24,205 nucleotides of DNA from Peptococcaceae bacterium (GCA_019415505.1 DXZC01000010.1:1-24205), one strand, 5' to 3'. Counted from the first letter of the stretch, positions 8,898 to 16,350 are shown. Translations and numbers: made by a program. The notes: generated from the letters alone by a model not told the origin.

Positions 8898-9490
8898 TGA
8901 AAGACCTGCTTTTTGCCACAAGCAACCTCAACAAAGCTAGAGAGCTAGAAGGCCTTACAGCTGGTTTACCAGTGCGGATATTGACCTTAAAGGACTTCCC
9001 CGACCTGGTTTCCCCACCGGAGACCGGCACTACATTTCAGGAAAACGCCCTAATTAAAGCTCGGGCAGCTACTGCCGCTACAGGGCTTTGGGCCTTAGCC
9101 GACGATAGTGGACTTACAGTTGACGCCTTAAATGGAGAACCAGGCGTTTATTCCGCTCGTTATAGCGGCCCTAAGGCTGACGCCAACAGCAATAACGCAA
9201 AGCTGCTGAAAGCTATGGCCAATGTTATGGCAGAGAACAGGCAGGCCCAGTTTAGGGCTGTATTGGCTTTGACCTTACCCCAAGGAGAAGAATACTACAG
9301 TGAGGGAGTTACTGCCGGGGAAATTTTAAGGGAATACCGGGGCAATAACGGCTTTGGTTACGACCCTCTATTCTATTTACCCCAATTAGGAAAAACCATG
9401 GCAGAACTCAGCCTGGCGGAAAAAAACCAGATAAGTCACAGGGCAAAAGCTTTTCAGGGTATCTTGGATATTATAAAATCCCTTCTCTAA
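8897..9490 (+). CDS. rdgB: RdgB/HAM1-type dITP/XTP pyrophosphatase
   Basis: A 197-aa house-cleaning enzyme that hydrolyses dITP, ITP and XTP to monophosphates and so keeps deaminated purines out of DNA and RNA. Motifs: LFATSNLNKARELEG (5-19), the catalytic segment ALADDSGLTVDALNGEPGVYSARYSG (66-91, with D69-D70), GNNGFGYDPLFY (149-160) and ISHRAKAF (179-186). The start ATG shares a base with the stop of rph, and GGAGGAG at 8879-8885 lies about 11 nt ahead, so translation is probably coupled. No hairpin follows, so some read-through toward the tRNA cluster is possible. Confidence 0.95.
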   Translation: MKDLLFATSNLNKARELEGLTAGLPVRILTLKDFPDLVSPPETGTTFQENALIKARAATAATGLWALADDSGLTVDALNGEPGVYSARYSGPKADANSNNAKLLKAMANVMAENRQAQFRAVLALTLPQGEEYYSEGVTAGEILREYRGNNGFGYDPLFYLPQLGKTMAELSLAEKNQISHRAKAFQGILDIIKSLL

Positions 9491-9530
9491 GAAATTGGTT
9501 ATTTTAGCCAGTATTTATTTAAGAAAACCC

Positions 9531-9559
9531 TTGACCAACAGCAAAAAAACATATATAAT
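9531..9559 (+). promoter_or_regulatory. Strong promoter of the tRNA cluster
   Basis: TTGACC (9531-9536) and TATAAT (9554-9559) are spaced by 17 nt, the best sigma-A match in this part of the window. The first tRNA begins 13 nt after the -10. Confidence 0.85.
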
Positions 9560-9571
9560 ATATAAAGTCAT

Positions 9572-9645
<74 letters not shown>

Positions 9646-9713
9646 CTTTAATCTTTATTTTTGGGATAAGCCTTTAAAGTCCTAAAATTGTGGAGAATAC
9701 TTTAGTTAGTCTT

Positions 9714-9790
9714 GCGCCTGTAGCTCAGGTGGATAGAGCAACGGACTTCTAATCCGTGTGCCCGGGGTTCGAGTCCCTGCAGGCGCGCCA
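9714..9790 (+). tRNA. tRNA-Arg (anticodon TCT)
   Basis: Acceptor GCGCCTG/CAGGCGC, anticodon stem ACGGA/TCCGT around CTTCTAA, T loop TTCGAGT, and encoded CCA. It decodes AGA/AGG. Confidence 0.97.
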
Positions 9791-9799
9791 ATTTTATAT

Positions 9800-9876
9800 G
9801 GTGGGTGTGGCGAAGCGGTTAACGCACCGGATTGTGGCTCCGGCACTCGTGGGTTCAAATCCCATCACTCACCCCA
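9800..9876 (+). tRNA. tRNA-His (anticodon GTG)
   Basis: Acceptor GTGGGTG/CACTCAC, anticodon stem CCGGA/TCCGG around TTGTGGC, and encoded CCA. The G at 9800 is the extra G(-1) opposite discriminator C, the histidine identity element. Confidence 0.96.
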
Positions 9877-9911
9877 AATGCTAATAAGTAAATTTATATA
9901 AAACCCTACTA

Positions 9912-9986
9912 TGGGGTGTCGCCAAGTGGCAAGGCAGCGGTTTTTGGAGCCGCTATTCGTTGGTTCGAATCCAGCCACCCCAGCCA
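9912..9986 (+). tRNA. tRNA-Gln (anticodon TTG)
   Basis: Acceptor TGGGGTG/CACCCCA, anticodon stem GCGGT/GCCGC around TTTTGGA, T loop TTCGAAT, and encoded CCA. It is the last tRNA before the terminator. Confidence 0.96.
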
Positions 9987-10015
9987 AAAAAACTGCTCCT
10001 ACTGGGAGCAACCGT

Positions 10016-10044
10016 AAAAACGGGCAAGTATTTGCCCGTTTTTT
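10016..10044 (+). terminator. Terminator of the tRNA operon
   Basis: A 12-bp stem, AAAAACGGGCAA (10016-10027) with TTGCCCGTTTTT (10032-10043), merges into a T-tract. A smaller GCTCC/GGAGC hairpin (9995-10009) lies between it and tRNA-Gln. Confidence 0.9.
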
Positions 10045-10263
10045 ACTTTTTTCGGGCTATATTCGCTGTATCTTTTTATTTGGGAATTTACTAACCAACT
10101 ATTTTTTCAACACTGGAGCAAGTCTTTTTGTTACTTTTATGTACCGTTTAGGTTAGCTTTTCACTACCCATTTTGAGAGAGTCTGCTAATTCCCTATCTA
10201 ACAACAGCTTATCAGAGACTTATTTTTACAATAGGCAAAGGTAGCTTACCATATTGGCCGACG

Positions 10264-10272
10264 TGATATAAA
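10264..10272 (+). promoter_or_regulatory. Candidate extended -10 promoter of the MFS gene
   Basis: TG-A-TATAAA fits an extended -10; no convincing -35 precedes it. Initiation near 10279 would place the palindrome at 10342-10355 inside the 5' leader. Confidence 0.4.
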
Positions 10273-10329
10273 GTATAAAAATATAACAGCAAAGAATGAA
10301 CCGCTGTAATAAATTATCGTTTCAGTTTA

Positions 10330-10386
10330 GGGATAACCCCAATAACCTAGGTTATCCCCTCCTTTAAATTACATTGTAAGGGGGTG
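10330..10386 (+). promoter_or_regulatory. Palindromic leader/operator of the MFS gene
   Basis: GGGATAACC (10330-10338) pairs with GGTTATCCC (10350-10358), and the overlapping ATAACCTAGGTTAT (10342-10355) is a perfect 14-bp palindrome. Just downstream CTCCTT (10359-10364) can pair with AAGGGG of the ribosome site of the next gene (10378-10383). It could be a DNA operator or an RNA switch masking that site. Which one is inference. Confidence 0.45.
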
Positions 10387-10391
10387 ATAGT

Positions 10392-11654
10392 ATGGCGCCA
10401 CTAAAGAGCGCAAAGGACCTATCCAAAAGTATGCGGGTATTTCTAATTCTGTTTATCAGTATTGGAGGTTGGTCTGTTTATTCCCTTTACAGTCTGCGGA
10501 AAGTTTTTTACAGCGACTTTATTAATTTCCTGAACATCACCAATACCCAGTTTGGTGACTTAGTCTCTATTTGGGGAATTGCCTGTATGATATGTTATAT
10601 TCCCGGTGGCATTTTAGGTGATAAAATCCGAATGAAATATCTGGCCCCTTTGGGATTATTTTGTACAGCCGGCGCAATTTTTTGGTTCATATCAGCCCCT
10701 TCTTATAGCGCTCTATGCCTTATGTACATAGCTTATGGTATTTCCACAGGACTTATCTTCTGGTCCTGCCGCTATAAAATTATTAGAATGATAAGCGCCA
10801 ACGAAAAGGAATATAATAAAAATATTGGCTGGAGTTATTGTGTCTGGGCAATTACTGGTGTAGTATTAAGTAGCTTACTGGTCTATATTCTGACAAAAAT
10901 ACCCGGTAATATTGGTTTAATATCTGTTCTTACAGCCTGCGCTGTTATTAATATTATCCTGGCACTTTGCGGTATAATCTTTATACCCAAATTTGCCTTG
11001 GAATTAGAAACAAAGCAACAAAAAATATGGCACCTTGATAATTTTAAGACCGCCATTAAAAACCCAGGTATTATTTTAAGCTCTTTGGCAATGTTTTTTA
11101 TTTACTCTATTTATACTTCCCAATATATAACTACTGTTTTTTTAGAAAACGCATTCTTAGCGTCTGGTGTTCTCGTGGGCATTACTGGGACGATTCGCAA
11201 TTACGGCGTAAATACTATATCTGACCCGATTATGGGGTATTTAGGAAAAAGATTCAAGGCCTCCAATGTTTTAATCGCCGCCAACCTTATAATGATCATT
11301 TTGATGACTATTATGACTTTATTGCCGAGAGAGGCTGCCTTTGCCACCATTGTGGCTATACTGATTATTATTTATGCTTTTTGTATGAACGGAAGCTATT
11401 GTATTAGTTCCGCATTATTAACTGAATGTCAAATACCTGAAAATATTTTTGGTACAGTCGTGGGAATTTACTCGTTTGTAGGTTTTTCACCGGATGTTAT
11501 TATACATCCTATTGTGGGCAGAATCATGGATCAATGCGGCGCTAAAGCTTATACCTATATTAATCTGCTGATGCTCGGTTGCAGCATCTGCGCTGTCATT
11601 TCCATAGTGCTTCTCATTATATACTTAAAAAAGGCGGCGAAAATCAAAAATTAA
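10392..11654 (+). CDS. Major facilitator superfamily transporter, substrate unknown
   Basis: A 420-aa integral membrane protein with about twelve hydrophobic segments in two halves separated by a basic cytoplasmic loop near residues 195-225. The loop between segments 2 and 3 has the MFS signature form GGILGDKIRMKYLAP (residues 72-86). The first 13 residues are hydrophilic and basic, fitting a cytoplasmic N-terminus. I do not recognise a substrate-specific motif, and no catabolic genes adjoin it, so the cargo is unknown. AAGGGGGTGA precedes the ATG at 10392. The upstream palindromic leader suggests dedicated regulation. It is a single-gene unit closed by a 16-bp hairpin shared with the convergent spore-coat genes. 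Confidence 0.82.
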   Translation: MAPLKSAKDLSKSMRVFLILFISIGGWSVYSLYSLRKVFYSDFINFLNITNTQFGDLVSIWGIACMICYIPGGILGDKIRMKYLAPLGLFCTAGAIFWFISAPSYSALCLMYIAYGISTGLIFWSCRYKIIRMISANEKEYNKNIGWSYCVWAITGVVLSSLLVYILTKIPGNIGLISVLTACAVINIILALCGIIFIPKFALELETKQQKIWHLDNFKTAIKNPGIILSSLAMFFIYSIYTSQYITTVFLENAFLASGVLVGITGTIRNYGVNTISDPIMGYLGKRFKASNVLIAANLIMIILMTIMTLLPREAAFATIVAILIIIYAFCMNGSYCISSALLTECQIPENIFGTVVGIYSFVGFSPDVIIHPIVGRIMDQCGAKAYTYINLLMLGCSICAVISIVLLIIYLKKAAKIKN

Positions 11655-11707
11655 ACTGTATTTAGGCATGAGTTATAGTTTTACATATAGACTTTAAGTA
11701 TAATTAA

Positions 11708-11744
11708 AAAATATCCTAGTGTTGAAATAACACTAGGATATTTT
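11708..11744. terminator. Bidirectional intrinsic terminator
   Basis: A perfect 16-bp stem (11708-11723 with 11729-11744) encloses the loop GAAAT, with A-rich left and T-rich right flanks. It lies between the convergent MFS and CotF-type genes. Confidence 0.88.
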
Positions 11745-11855
11745 AAATGTGGCTATAATTATTTTACCTAACAAGAGTGGCTTGCAAATTATAGAAGCCA
11801 ACTATTACTATGAGCAAAGACTGGCTTCAAAATTTAGCTTTACTCATGGCTGGGA

Positions 11856-12101
11856 TTATTGATTACAGAATTTTTGTTTTACGTTTTCCACTTTCTGCTG
11901 TTCTACCTGCTGTGTTGGGTACCAGCCTTTTTGCGCCATTTTAGTATAAACTTCGTTTTGTATACACAAAGTGTCATTAAAAGCTTGGGTAAAAGTGTTA
12001 TGAACAGCCGGGGTGGAAGATTCTATAGCGCCGTGCATCATCAAATCACAGCAGCCCTTTGTGGTTGATAGAATATTATCCATAATTTCTTTATCGTTCA
12101 T
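11856..12101 (-). CDS. CotF-family spore coat protein
   Basis: An 81-aa protein matching the core of the CotF coat family: DKEIMDNILSTTKGCCDLMM (3-22), GAIESSTPAVHNTFTQAFNDTL (24-45) and the characteristic C-terminal KMAQKGWYPTQQ (54-65). It is predicted mostly helical. CotF-type proteins are incorporated in the outer spore layers of Bacillus and Clostridia; the exact function is not established. AGGAG lies upstream of the ATG. It follows the 58-aa partner gene by 20 nt, the usual small-protein/CotF pair of anaerobic spore-formers. The extra cysteines (C17, C18, C46, C79) could allow cross-linking; this is inference. Its presence is the best evidence that the organism sporulates. Confidence 0.88.
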   Translation of the reverse strand: MNDKEIMDNILSTTKGCCDLMMHGAIESSTPAVHNTFTQAFNDTLCIQNEVYTKMAQKGWYPTQQVEQQKVENVKQKFCNQ

Positions 12102-12121
12102 TTTGGTTCTCCTCTCATTAT

Positions 12122-12298
12122 TTAGTTTAGCAGCCCGTAAATACGGTTAAAGCATTCCTGGTGTCTGCCGCATAATCCCTGGACAAAACTTTTTAATTCC
12201 GGGTCCTGCAGTTGAGATGCAAAATCCTGGCAGGATGTTTTTAACTGTTCTTCATGGCCAAGGGCGTCTTCAATATAAAGAAGTTCTTTTGGGGACAT
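12122..12298 (-). CDS. Small spore-coat partner protein
   Basis: A 58-aa protein (MSPKELLYIEDALGHEEQL...) of the short family that commonly precedes CotF-type genes in Clostridia. It is helical with a conserved-looking ELLYIEDALGHE and cysteines C23, C43 and C49. A longer reading from 12331 exists, but the AGGAGG at 12312-12307 is placed 8 nt before the ATG at 12298, so I use that start. It is probably co-transcribed with the CotF-type gene. I could not identify a sporulation sigma-factor promoter with confidence: sequences such as CATAATTATG (12353-12362) do not match the consensus well. Confidence 0.8.
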   Translation of the reverse strand: MSPKELLYIEDALGHEEQLKTSCQDFASQLQDPELKSFVQGLCGRHQECFNRIYGLLN

Positions 12299-12458
12299 AG
12301 TTATTTCCTCCTCAAATAATTTTTGTAACAATTATATTATCACCTGCTGAGCCATAATTATGCCGTATACGCTCTAAAAACAGCGGCCAAATAATGGTTC
12401 AAGCCGTCATTCTTTAAATTAAAATTTTTAGCAATAGAAATTTTTTGTTAAAAGATGG

Positions 12459-12487
12459 TTGCTTTTTTGCCAAAGTAGAGGTATAAT
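12459..12487 (+). promoter_or_regulatory. Promoter of the 75-aa repeat-protein gene
   Basis: TTGCTT (12459-12464) and a consensus TATAAT (12482-12487) are spaced by 17 nt, immediately before an AAAGGGGGTG ribosome site. Confidence 0.75.
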
Positions 12488-12509
12488 AAAATAAAAGGGG
12501 GTGTTCCTG

Positions 12510-12737
12510 ATGACGAAGACATTAAAGGATACACCGATGACCACGAGGATAAGCAAGGCAGCAAAAAACACTACCCCTTTAACAAATGTTTCATTTTTCC
12601 ACTATAATTTAAAAAGGGAAGCTACGATTGAACCGATTTTAGTTTCCATAAAAAATTATAAACTCAAGGACGAAAAGGCATTTGTTCCACCGACGTTAGT
12701 CTCTTTAAAAAACTACAAGATAAGGCGCTATTTGTAA
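12510..12737 (+). CDS. 75-aa basic protein with three internal repeats, function unknown
   Basis: I do not recognise this gene. The start ATG at 12510 lies 6-7 nt after AAAGGGGGTG (12494-12503); an upstream in-frame GTG at 12501 overlaps that site and is unlikely. After a basic, threonine-rich N-terminus, the protein is three degenerate repeats of 18-19 residues: NVSFFHYNLKRE (from 26), LVSIKNYKLKDE (from 44) and LVSLKNYKIRRYL (from 63). The consensus is (L/N)VS-x-x-(N/H)Y-(K/N)-(L/I)-(K/R), an alternating pattern that suggests beta strands. It is strongly basic and has no cysteine, signal peptide or membrane segment. A consensus promoter and a strong terminator frame it exactly, so it looks like a real monocistronic gene. 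It is divergent from the spore-coat pair, so a spore role is conceivable but unproven. Confidence 0.6.
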   Translation: MTKTLKDTPMTTRISKAAKNTTPLTNVSFFHYNLKREATIEPILVSIKNYKLKDEKAFVPPTLVSLKNYKIRRYL

Positions 12738-12767
12738 AAACGAGATGTGCCAATTAGCCAAAATTTT

Positions 12768-12806
12768 AAGATAGTAGACGCTATTAAAGTGTCTACTATC
12801 TTTTTT
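12768..12806 (+). terminator. Intrinsic terminator of the repeat-protein gene
   Basis: A 12-bp stem (12768-12779 with 12791-12802) runs into a T-tract ending at 12806, 31 nt after the stop codon. Confidence 0.92.
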
Positions 12807-13086
12807 ATCAGAGCAATAGTTAATTCAAGAACTCTACGATAAAGATAATAGACCAACGAAAAGCGGCAAAAAAACAGCGGCTATCTAGGTTATAAGACGC
12901 GAGGAAAAAGCTAACACTAAATTATCCGCATTGGATATAGTGCGACCCAAAACATTTATGGCAACGAGTAAACAATGATTGGACAAACAATATTGCCATA
13001 TTTAGTGCTATACTGCCTGCGGGAGCTATAATTCAGCTTATTGTCACGTTGGAAAATAAGCGGAGTTTACTGCGATTCCTTTTCTT
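12807..13086. other. Gene-free stretch upstream of the thioredoxin promoter
   Basis: No gene is supported. A GCTTATT/AATAAGC hairpin lies at 13036-13061, and within it ATTGTCAC (13041-13048) is an inverted copy of GTGACAAT in the operator at 13089-13096, perhaps a distal half-site. Open frames through here lack starts and ribosome sites. Confidence 0.5.
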
Positions 13087-13129
13087 TTGTGACAATATCA
13101 CAGAAATAGCGGCTAATTCAGTATATAAT
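13087..13129 (+). promoter_or_regulatory. Crp/Fnr-type operator and promoter of the thioredoxin operon (site 1)
   Basis: TTGTGA-CAATA-TCACA-GAAA (13087-13106) is an inverted repeat with 5-bp arms and a 5-bp spacer. A -10 TATAAT lies at 13124-13129 and no -35 hexamer exists at the right distance. The operator centre (13095) would sit about 41 bp before the start, the class II activation geometry of CRP/FNR proteins. Confidence 0.7.
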
Positions 13130-13163
13130 AAAGCCACGGTTAAGAAAAAAGGAGGAGATGAAA

Positions 13164-13469
13164 ATGTCTGTCATCAATATTAACAAAGAAAACTTCAACT
13201 CAGAGGTTATGAATGTAAATAAACCTGTCCTACTGGACTTTTGGGCGAGCTGGTGCGGCCCCTGCCGTATGCTCAGCCCCATTGTAGATGAAATCGCCAA
13301 TGAACGTACTGACATCAAAGTTGGCAAAATCAATGTGGACGAACAGCAGGAATTAGCGGCCCAGTTCAAAATTATGAGTATTCCAACGCTGGTGCTCATA
13401 AAGGACGGAGAAATTGTGAATAAATCTGTAGGCGCTATCCCTAAAGAGCAGATTCTCGCTTTACTGTAA
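13164..13469 (+). CDS. Thioredoxin
   Basis: A 101-aa classical thioredoxin. The active site WCGPC has C31 and C34, D25 is the buried acid in LLDFWASWCGPCR, and the cis-proline is P74 in IMSIPTLV. It is a cytoplasmic dithiol reductase. GGAGG at 13151-13155 is 8 nt from the ATG at 13164, better than the in-frame ATG at 13158. It leads a three-gene operon with a rhodanese 13 nt downstream and a CoA-disulfide/persulfide reductase, so its likely role is reduction of persulfide or disulfide products of those enzymes (inference). No thioredoxin reductase gene is present in the window. Its active-site DNA is strikingly similar to that of the TlpA-like gene at 20.7 kb. Confidence 0.95.
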   Translation: MSVININKENFNSEVMNVNKPVLLDFWASWCGPCRMLSPIVDEIANERTDIKVGKINVDEQQELAAQFKIMSIPTLVLIKDGEIVNKSVGAIPKEQILALL

Positions 13470-13482
13470 GGAGGCGGTCAAA

Positions 13483-13803
13483 ATGGGATTATTCACATTT
13501 CTTCAATCAACAGATATTAATGAGGGATTAAAAGATTACGAAGCCACGCCCAATGCCACGCTCCTGGATGTGCGTACACCCGAGGAATACCAGGAAGGAC
13601 ACATTCCCAATAGCAAGAATGTTCCTTTACAGACAATAGAAACAGTCTCAACTCTGATTAAAGATAAGGAAACGCCAATTTTCGTTTACTGCCTCAGCGG
13701 CGGTAGAAGCAAACAGGCCGCTACCATTATTAAAAAACTGGGATATCAGCAGGTAACGAATATCGGCGGGATTTCAACCTATCGCGGAAAGGTGGAAAAG
13801 TAA
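13483..13803 (+). CDS. Single-domain rhodanese-like sulfurtransferase
   Basis: A 106-aa rhodanese domain: LLDVRTPEEYQEGHIPNSKNVP (27-48) gives the entry motif, C70 in VYCLSGGRS is the sulfur-accepting cysteine with a six-residue catalytic loop, and GISTYRG closes the fold. Such proteins carry sulfane sulfur as a cysteine persulfide from thiosulfate or polysulfide to acceptors. There is no signal peptide, so it is cytoplasmic. AAGGAGG overlaps the end of the thioredoxin gene, and its own stop codon abuts the ATG of the next gene. The arrangement thioredoxin - rhodanese - CoADR-rhodanese suggests a sulfur relay. The physiological donor cannot be read from sequence. Confidence 0.92.
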   Translation: MGLFTFLQSTDINEGLKDYEATPNATLLDVRTPEEYQEGHIPNSKNVPLQTIETVSTLIKDKETPIFVYCLSGGRSKQAATIIKKLGYQQVTNIGGISTYRGKVEK

Positions 13804-15480
13804 ATGAAGGTAGTAATTGTAGGTGGCGTAGCGGGCGGCGCCACTGCGGCGGCGAGAATACGCCGGCTTGACGAAACAGCCGACATCACGGTGTTTGAAA
13901 AATCACAATATATATCCTATGCCAACTGCGGTCTGCCCTATTACATCGGCGGCGCCATAGAAAATGAAGGGGATTTAACCCTGCAAACGCCGGAAAGTTT
14001 CTATGCCCGTTTTAATGTGAATGTTAAGGTGCAACATGAAGTGATTTCCGTAAATCCTGACAAAAAAACGGTCACAGTCAAAAATCTCACTTCCGGTGAA
14101 GAGTTCGAGGAGAGCTACGATAAACTCATCCTCTCCCCCGGCGCACGACCGATAAAGCCGAATTTTACTGGTGGGGATAGCGATAGGATTTTCACCCTGC
14201 GTACTGTAGAGGATACCCTGAAAATAAAGGGCTATGTTAACGAGAATAAACCGAAATCAGCGATTGTTGTGGGCGGCGGCTTTATCGGCCTAGAAACAGC
14301 GGAAAATCTCCGTGAGCTCGGCTTAAATGTAACCCTTGTGGAGGCCGCCAAGCAGCTTATGGCACCCGTTGACAGAGATATGGCGGCCTTTATTCACGCC
14401 GAAGTCCGCCAGAAAGGTATTACCCTTGCTCTGGGGACAATGGTTGACGGCTTTGCCGAAAAAGCCGACGGTATAGAGGTGATTCTTAAAGACGCCCCAC
14501 CGTTGACTGCCGATATGGTGCTTCTGGCAATCGGCGTTGCTCCCGATACCACTCTTCCTAAAAACGCTGGCCTGGAACTGGGCATTAAAGGGAGCATTGT
14601 TGTAAATGACCATATGGAAACATCCATTCCCGATATTTATGCTGTGGGCGATGCAGTTCAGATCAAGCACTTTGTTACAGGTAAAGATACTCTCATTTCC
14701 CTAGCTGGACCCGCCAATAAACAGGCGCGAATTGCCGCCGATAACATCTGCGGCGGTGACAGTCGCTATAACGGCGGTCAGGGCAGTTCCATTATTAAGG
14801 TTTTCGATTTAACCGCTGCAGCTACCGGCATCAACGAGGGTATTGCTCAGGAACTTGGCATCCAGGCGGATAAGGTCATTCTATCCCCGATGAGCCACGC
14901 TGGATATTATCCCGGTGGTAAGGTGATGACCATGAAGGTACTTTTTGAAAAGGAAAGTTACCGTCTCCTCGGCGCACAAATTGTTGGCTTTGAGGGCGTT
15001 GATAAACGCATTGATGTACTTGCCACAGCTATTAGAGCTGGCATGAAGGCCACCGAATTAGTGGAACTTGAACTTGCCTATGCTCCGCCCTATTCCTCGG
15101 CAAAGGATCCGGTTAATATGGCAGGATATATGATTGAAAATATTGCAAAGGGTGTAGTAAAGCAGTGGTATTATGAAGACGCCGCTGGACTCCCCCGGGA
15201 CGGAAGCGTAACGCTGCTAGATACCCGAACCGTTGCTGAATACAACCGTGGGCATATCGAGGATTTTGTCAATATCCCCGTAGACGAACTGCGGGAACGC
15301 CTAAGTGAAATCCCCAAGGACAAACCTGTATATGTGATTTGCCAAAGCGGACTGCGGAGTTATATTGCCACTCGTATTCTTGTGGGCAACGGCTACGACG
15401 CTTATAACTTTGCCGGTGGATTCAGGTTTTATGATGCGGTCAATAAAGACAGCGCTTTAGCTAAAAAAGCAACTACCTAA
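13804..15480 (+). CDS. CoA-disulfide/NADH-dependent persulfide reductase with C-terminal rhodanese domain
   Basis: A 558-aa two-part flavoenzyme. Residues 1-450 are a pyridine nucleotide-disulfide oxidoreductase: FAD-binding GGVAGGATAAARIRR (7-21), the single redox cysteine C42 in SYANCGLPYYIGG, NAD-binding GGGFIGLETAENL (157-169), a second FAD motif IYAVGDAV (278-285), and the CoADR-type YAPPYSSAKDPVNMAG (426-441). Residues about 460-550 are a rhodanese domain with C513 in ICQSGLRS. Characterised fusions of this form reduce CoA-persulfide, polysulfide or CoA-disulfide with NADH, releasing sulfide. Annotation as NADH oxidase is possible but less apt. It is the last gene of the operon, starting directly after the rhodanese stop, and ends in a hairpin shared with the convergent Crp/Fnr gene. 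Confidence 0.92.
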   Translation: MKVVIVGGVAGGATAAARIRRLDETADITVFEKSQYISYANCGLPYYIGGAIENEGDLTLQTPESFYARFNVNVKVQHEVISVNPDKKTVTVKNLTSGEEFEESYDKLILSPGARPIKPNFTGGDSDRIFTLRTVEDTLKIKGYVNENKPKSAIVVGGGFIGLETAENLRELGLNVTLVEAAKQLMAPVDRDMAAFIHAEVRQKGITLALGTMVDGFAEKADGIEVILKDAPPLTADMVLLAIGVAPDTTLPKNAGLELGIKGSIVVNDHMETSIPDIYAVGDAVQIKHFVTGKDTLISLAGPANKQARIAADNICGGDSRYNGGQGSSIIKVFDLTAAATGINEGIAQELGIQADKVILSPMSHAGYYPGGKVMTMKVLFEKESYRLLGAQIVGFEGVDKRIDVLATAIRAGMKATELVELELAYAPPYSSAKDPVNMAGYMIENIAKGVVKQWYYEDAAGLPRDGSVTLLDTRTVAEYNRGHIEDFVNIPVDELRERLSEIPKDKPVYVICQSGLRSYIATRILVGNGYDAYNFAGGFRFYDAVNKDSALAKKATT

Positions 15481-15511
15481 AGTCTGGCAATGAGACTTGA
15501 TAAATAGCGAA

Positions 15512-15545
15512 AAAGCCGACTGCGTTTTGCTTTGCAGTCGGCTTT
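15512..15545. terminator. Intrinsic terminator between the reductase and Crp/Fnr genes
   Basis: A 12-bp stem, AAAGCCGACTGC (15512-15523) with GCAGTCGGCTTT (15534-15545). The minus-strand side has a run of Ts, so it terminates the Crp/Fnr gene well; on the plus strand the T-tract is weaker. Confidence 0.85.
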
Positions 15546-15548
15546 ACA

Positions 15549-16208
15549 TTAATTTTTTAACAGGTCTTGAAGCTTTTTCATATCAGTGAGCTCCACTATG
15601 CCACGGGATAGCTTTACCATACCTTCAGCGGAAAAATATTTGAGCATTCGTGTCACCACTTCTCTGGGATTTCCCAAATGATTACCAATAACCTCGTGCG
15701 TAATATGCAGAGTACTGGCGCCCTCAATATTGGCTTCATTCAAGAGAAAATCAGCTAGGCGTTTATCAAAACTCTGCCACATTATTTGGTCAATCAGCCA
15801 CATCACATCGGAAAAACGGCTGGCCATAACCTCATTGGTATAATTGGCGAGGGGCGCGGATACATCCATAACACTTTTATAGGATTCGGAGGGAATAACC
15901 ACTACTTCCGTATCTTTTTCCGCTTCTACAGTCATATCAAACTGAATACTATTCATGATACAAGAGGCCGAAAACAGACAAATATCACGTTCAAATAAGC
16001 GATACAGCGTAATCTCCCTCCCCTCTGCCGAAATGGTATAAACGCGAATTTGCCCGGAACACACTAAAATAAGTCCCGTACAATTTTCCGACCCATTATG
16101 TAAAATTTCACCCTTATAAAAAGTCCGATTTACGGCAGTAGAAGAAAGGGTTTCTCTCTGTTTATTGTCGAGCTTCTGCCAAACGGGTAAATTCTCTAAA
16201 TAATTCAT
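15549..16208 (-). CDS. Crp/Fnr-family transcriptional regulator
   Basis: A 219-aa regulator with an N-terminal cyclic-nucleotide-binding-like beta barrel (about 10-115), a long dimerisation helix (about 118-150) and a winged HTH (about 165-215). The recognition helix region is GNPREVVTRMLKYF: R182, E183 and R187 match the R-E-x-x-x-R of E. coli CRP, which reads TGTGA, not the E-x-x-S-R of FNR. Four cysteines (C43, C50, C77, C83) are in the sensor domain, but the N-terminal cysteine cluster of FNR is absent, so a thiol, sulfur or heme signal is possible and untested. It is convergent with the persulfide-reductase operon and divergent from the rubredoxin operon, both of which carry TGTGA-type operators. 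I infer it is their local regulator. AAAGGGAG (16225-16218) sets the ATG. Confidence 0.9.
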   Translation of the reverse strand: MNYLENLPVWQKLDNKQRETLSSTAVNRTFYKGEILHNGSENCTGLILVCSGQIRVYTISAEGREITLYRLFERDICLFSASCIMNSIQFDMTVEAEKDTEVVVIPSESYKSVMDVSAPLANYTNEVMASRFSDVMWLIDQIMWQSFDKRLADFLLNEANIEGASTLHITHEVIGNHLGNPREVVTRMLKYFSAEGMVKLSRGIVELTDMKKLQDLLKN

Positions 16209-16234
16209 AATTTAAATCTCCCTTTAATCTGACT

Positions 16235-16263
16235 AGTATAGCATTATAATGGACATATGTCAA
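16235..16263 (-). promoter_or_regulatory. Promoter of the Crp/Fnr gene
   Basis: Consensus TTGACA (16263-16258, minus strand) and TATACT (16240-16235) are spaced by 17 nt. GACATATGTC, a 10-bp palindrome at 16252-16261, overlaps the -35 and might be a repressor site; it does not match the TGTGA element. Confidence 0.8.
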
Positions 16264-16350
16264 TTATGGTATTGATTTAGGGCTCAAATCTTGATAAAAT
16301 AATTAATAATAAATGATGATAACGATAACCAGAGCGTGAAAAGCTGATAA

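Larger units (their letters stand above)
10045..10391. other. Gene-free stretch: MFS promoter and leader
   Basis: I see no gene here. The first 200 bases have no clear structure. The 3' end holds an extended -10 (TGATATAAA, 10264-10272) and the palindromic leader annotated separately. Confidence 0.6.

Noticed and set aside
9911..10156. 81-codon frame starting at tRNA-Gln
   Set aside because: It runs through a perfect tRNA and its terminator, so it is a chance frame.
12950..13200. Long plus-strand open frame through the thioredoxin promoter
   Set aside because: It has no start codon or ribosome site and crosses the operator, the -10 and the thioredoxin start.
14323..14670. 115-codon minus-strand frame
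   Set aside because: It is antisense inside the FAD/NAD reductase, a shadow of a well-supported gene.
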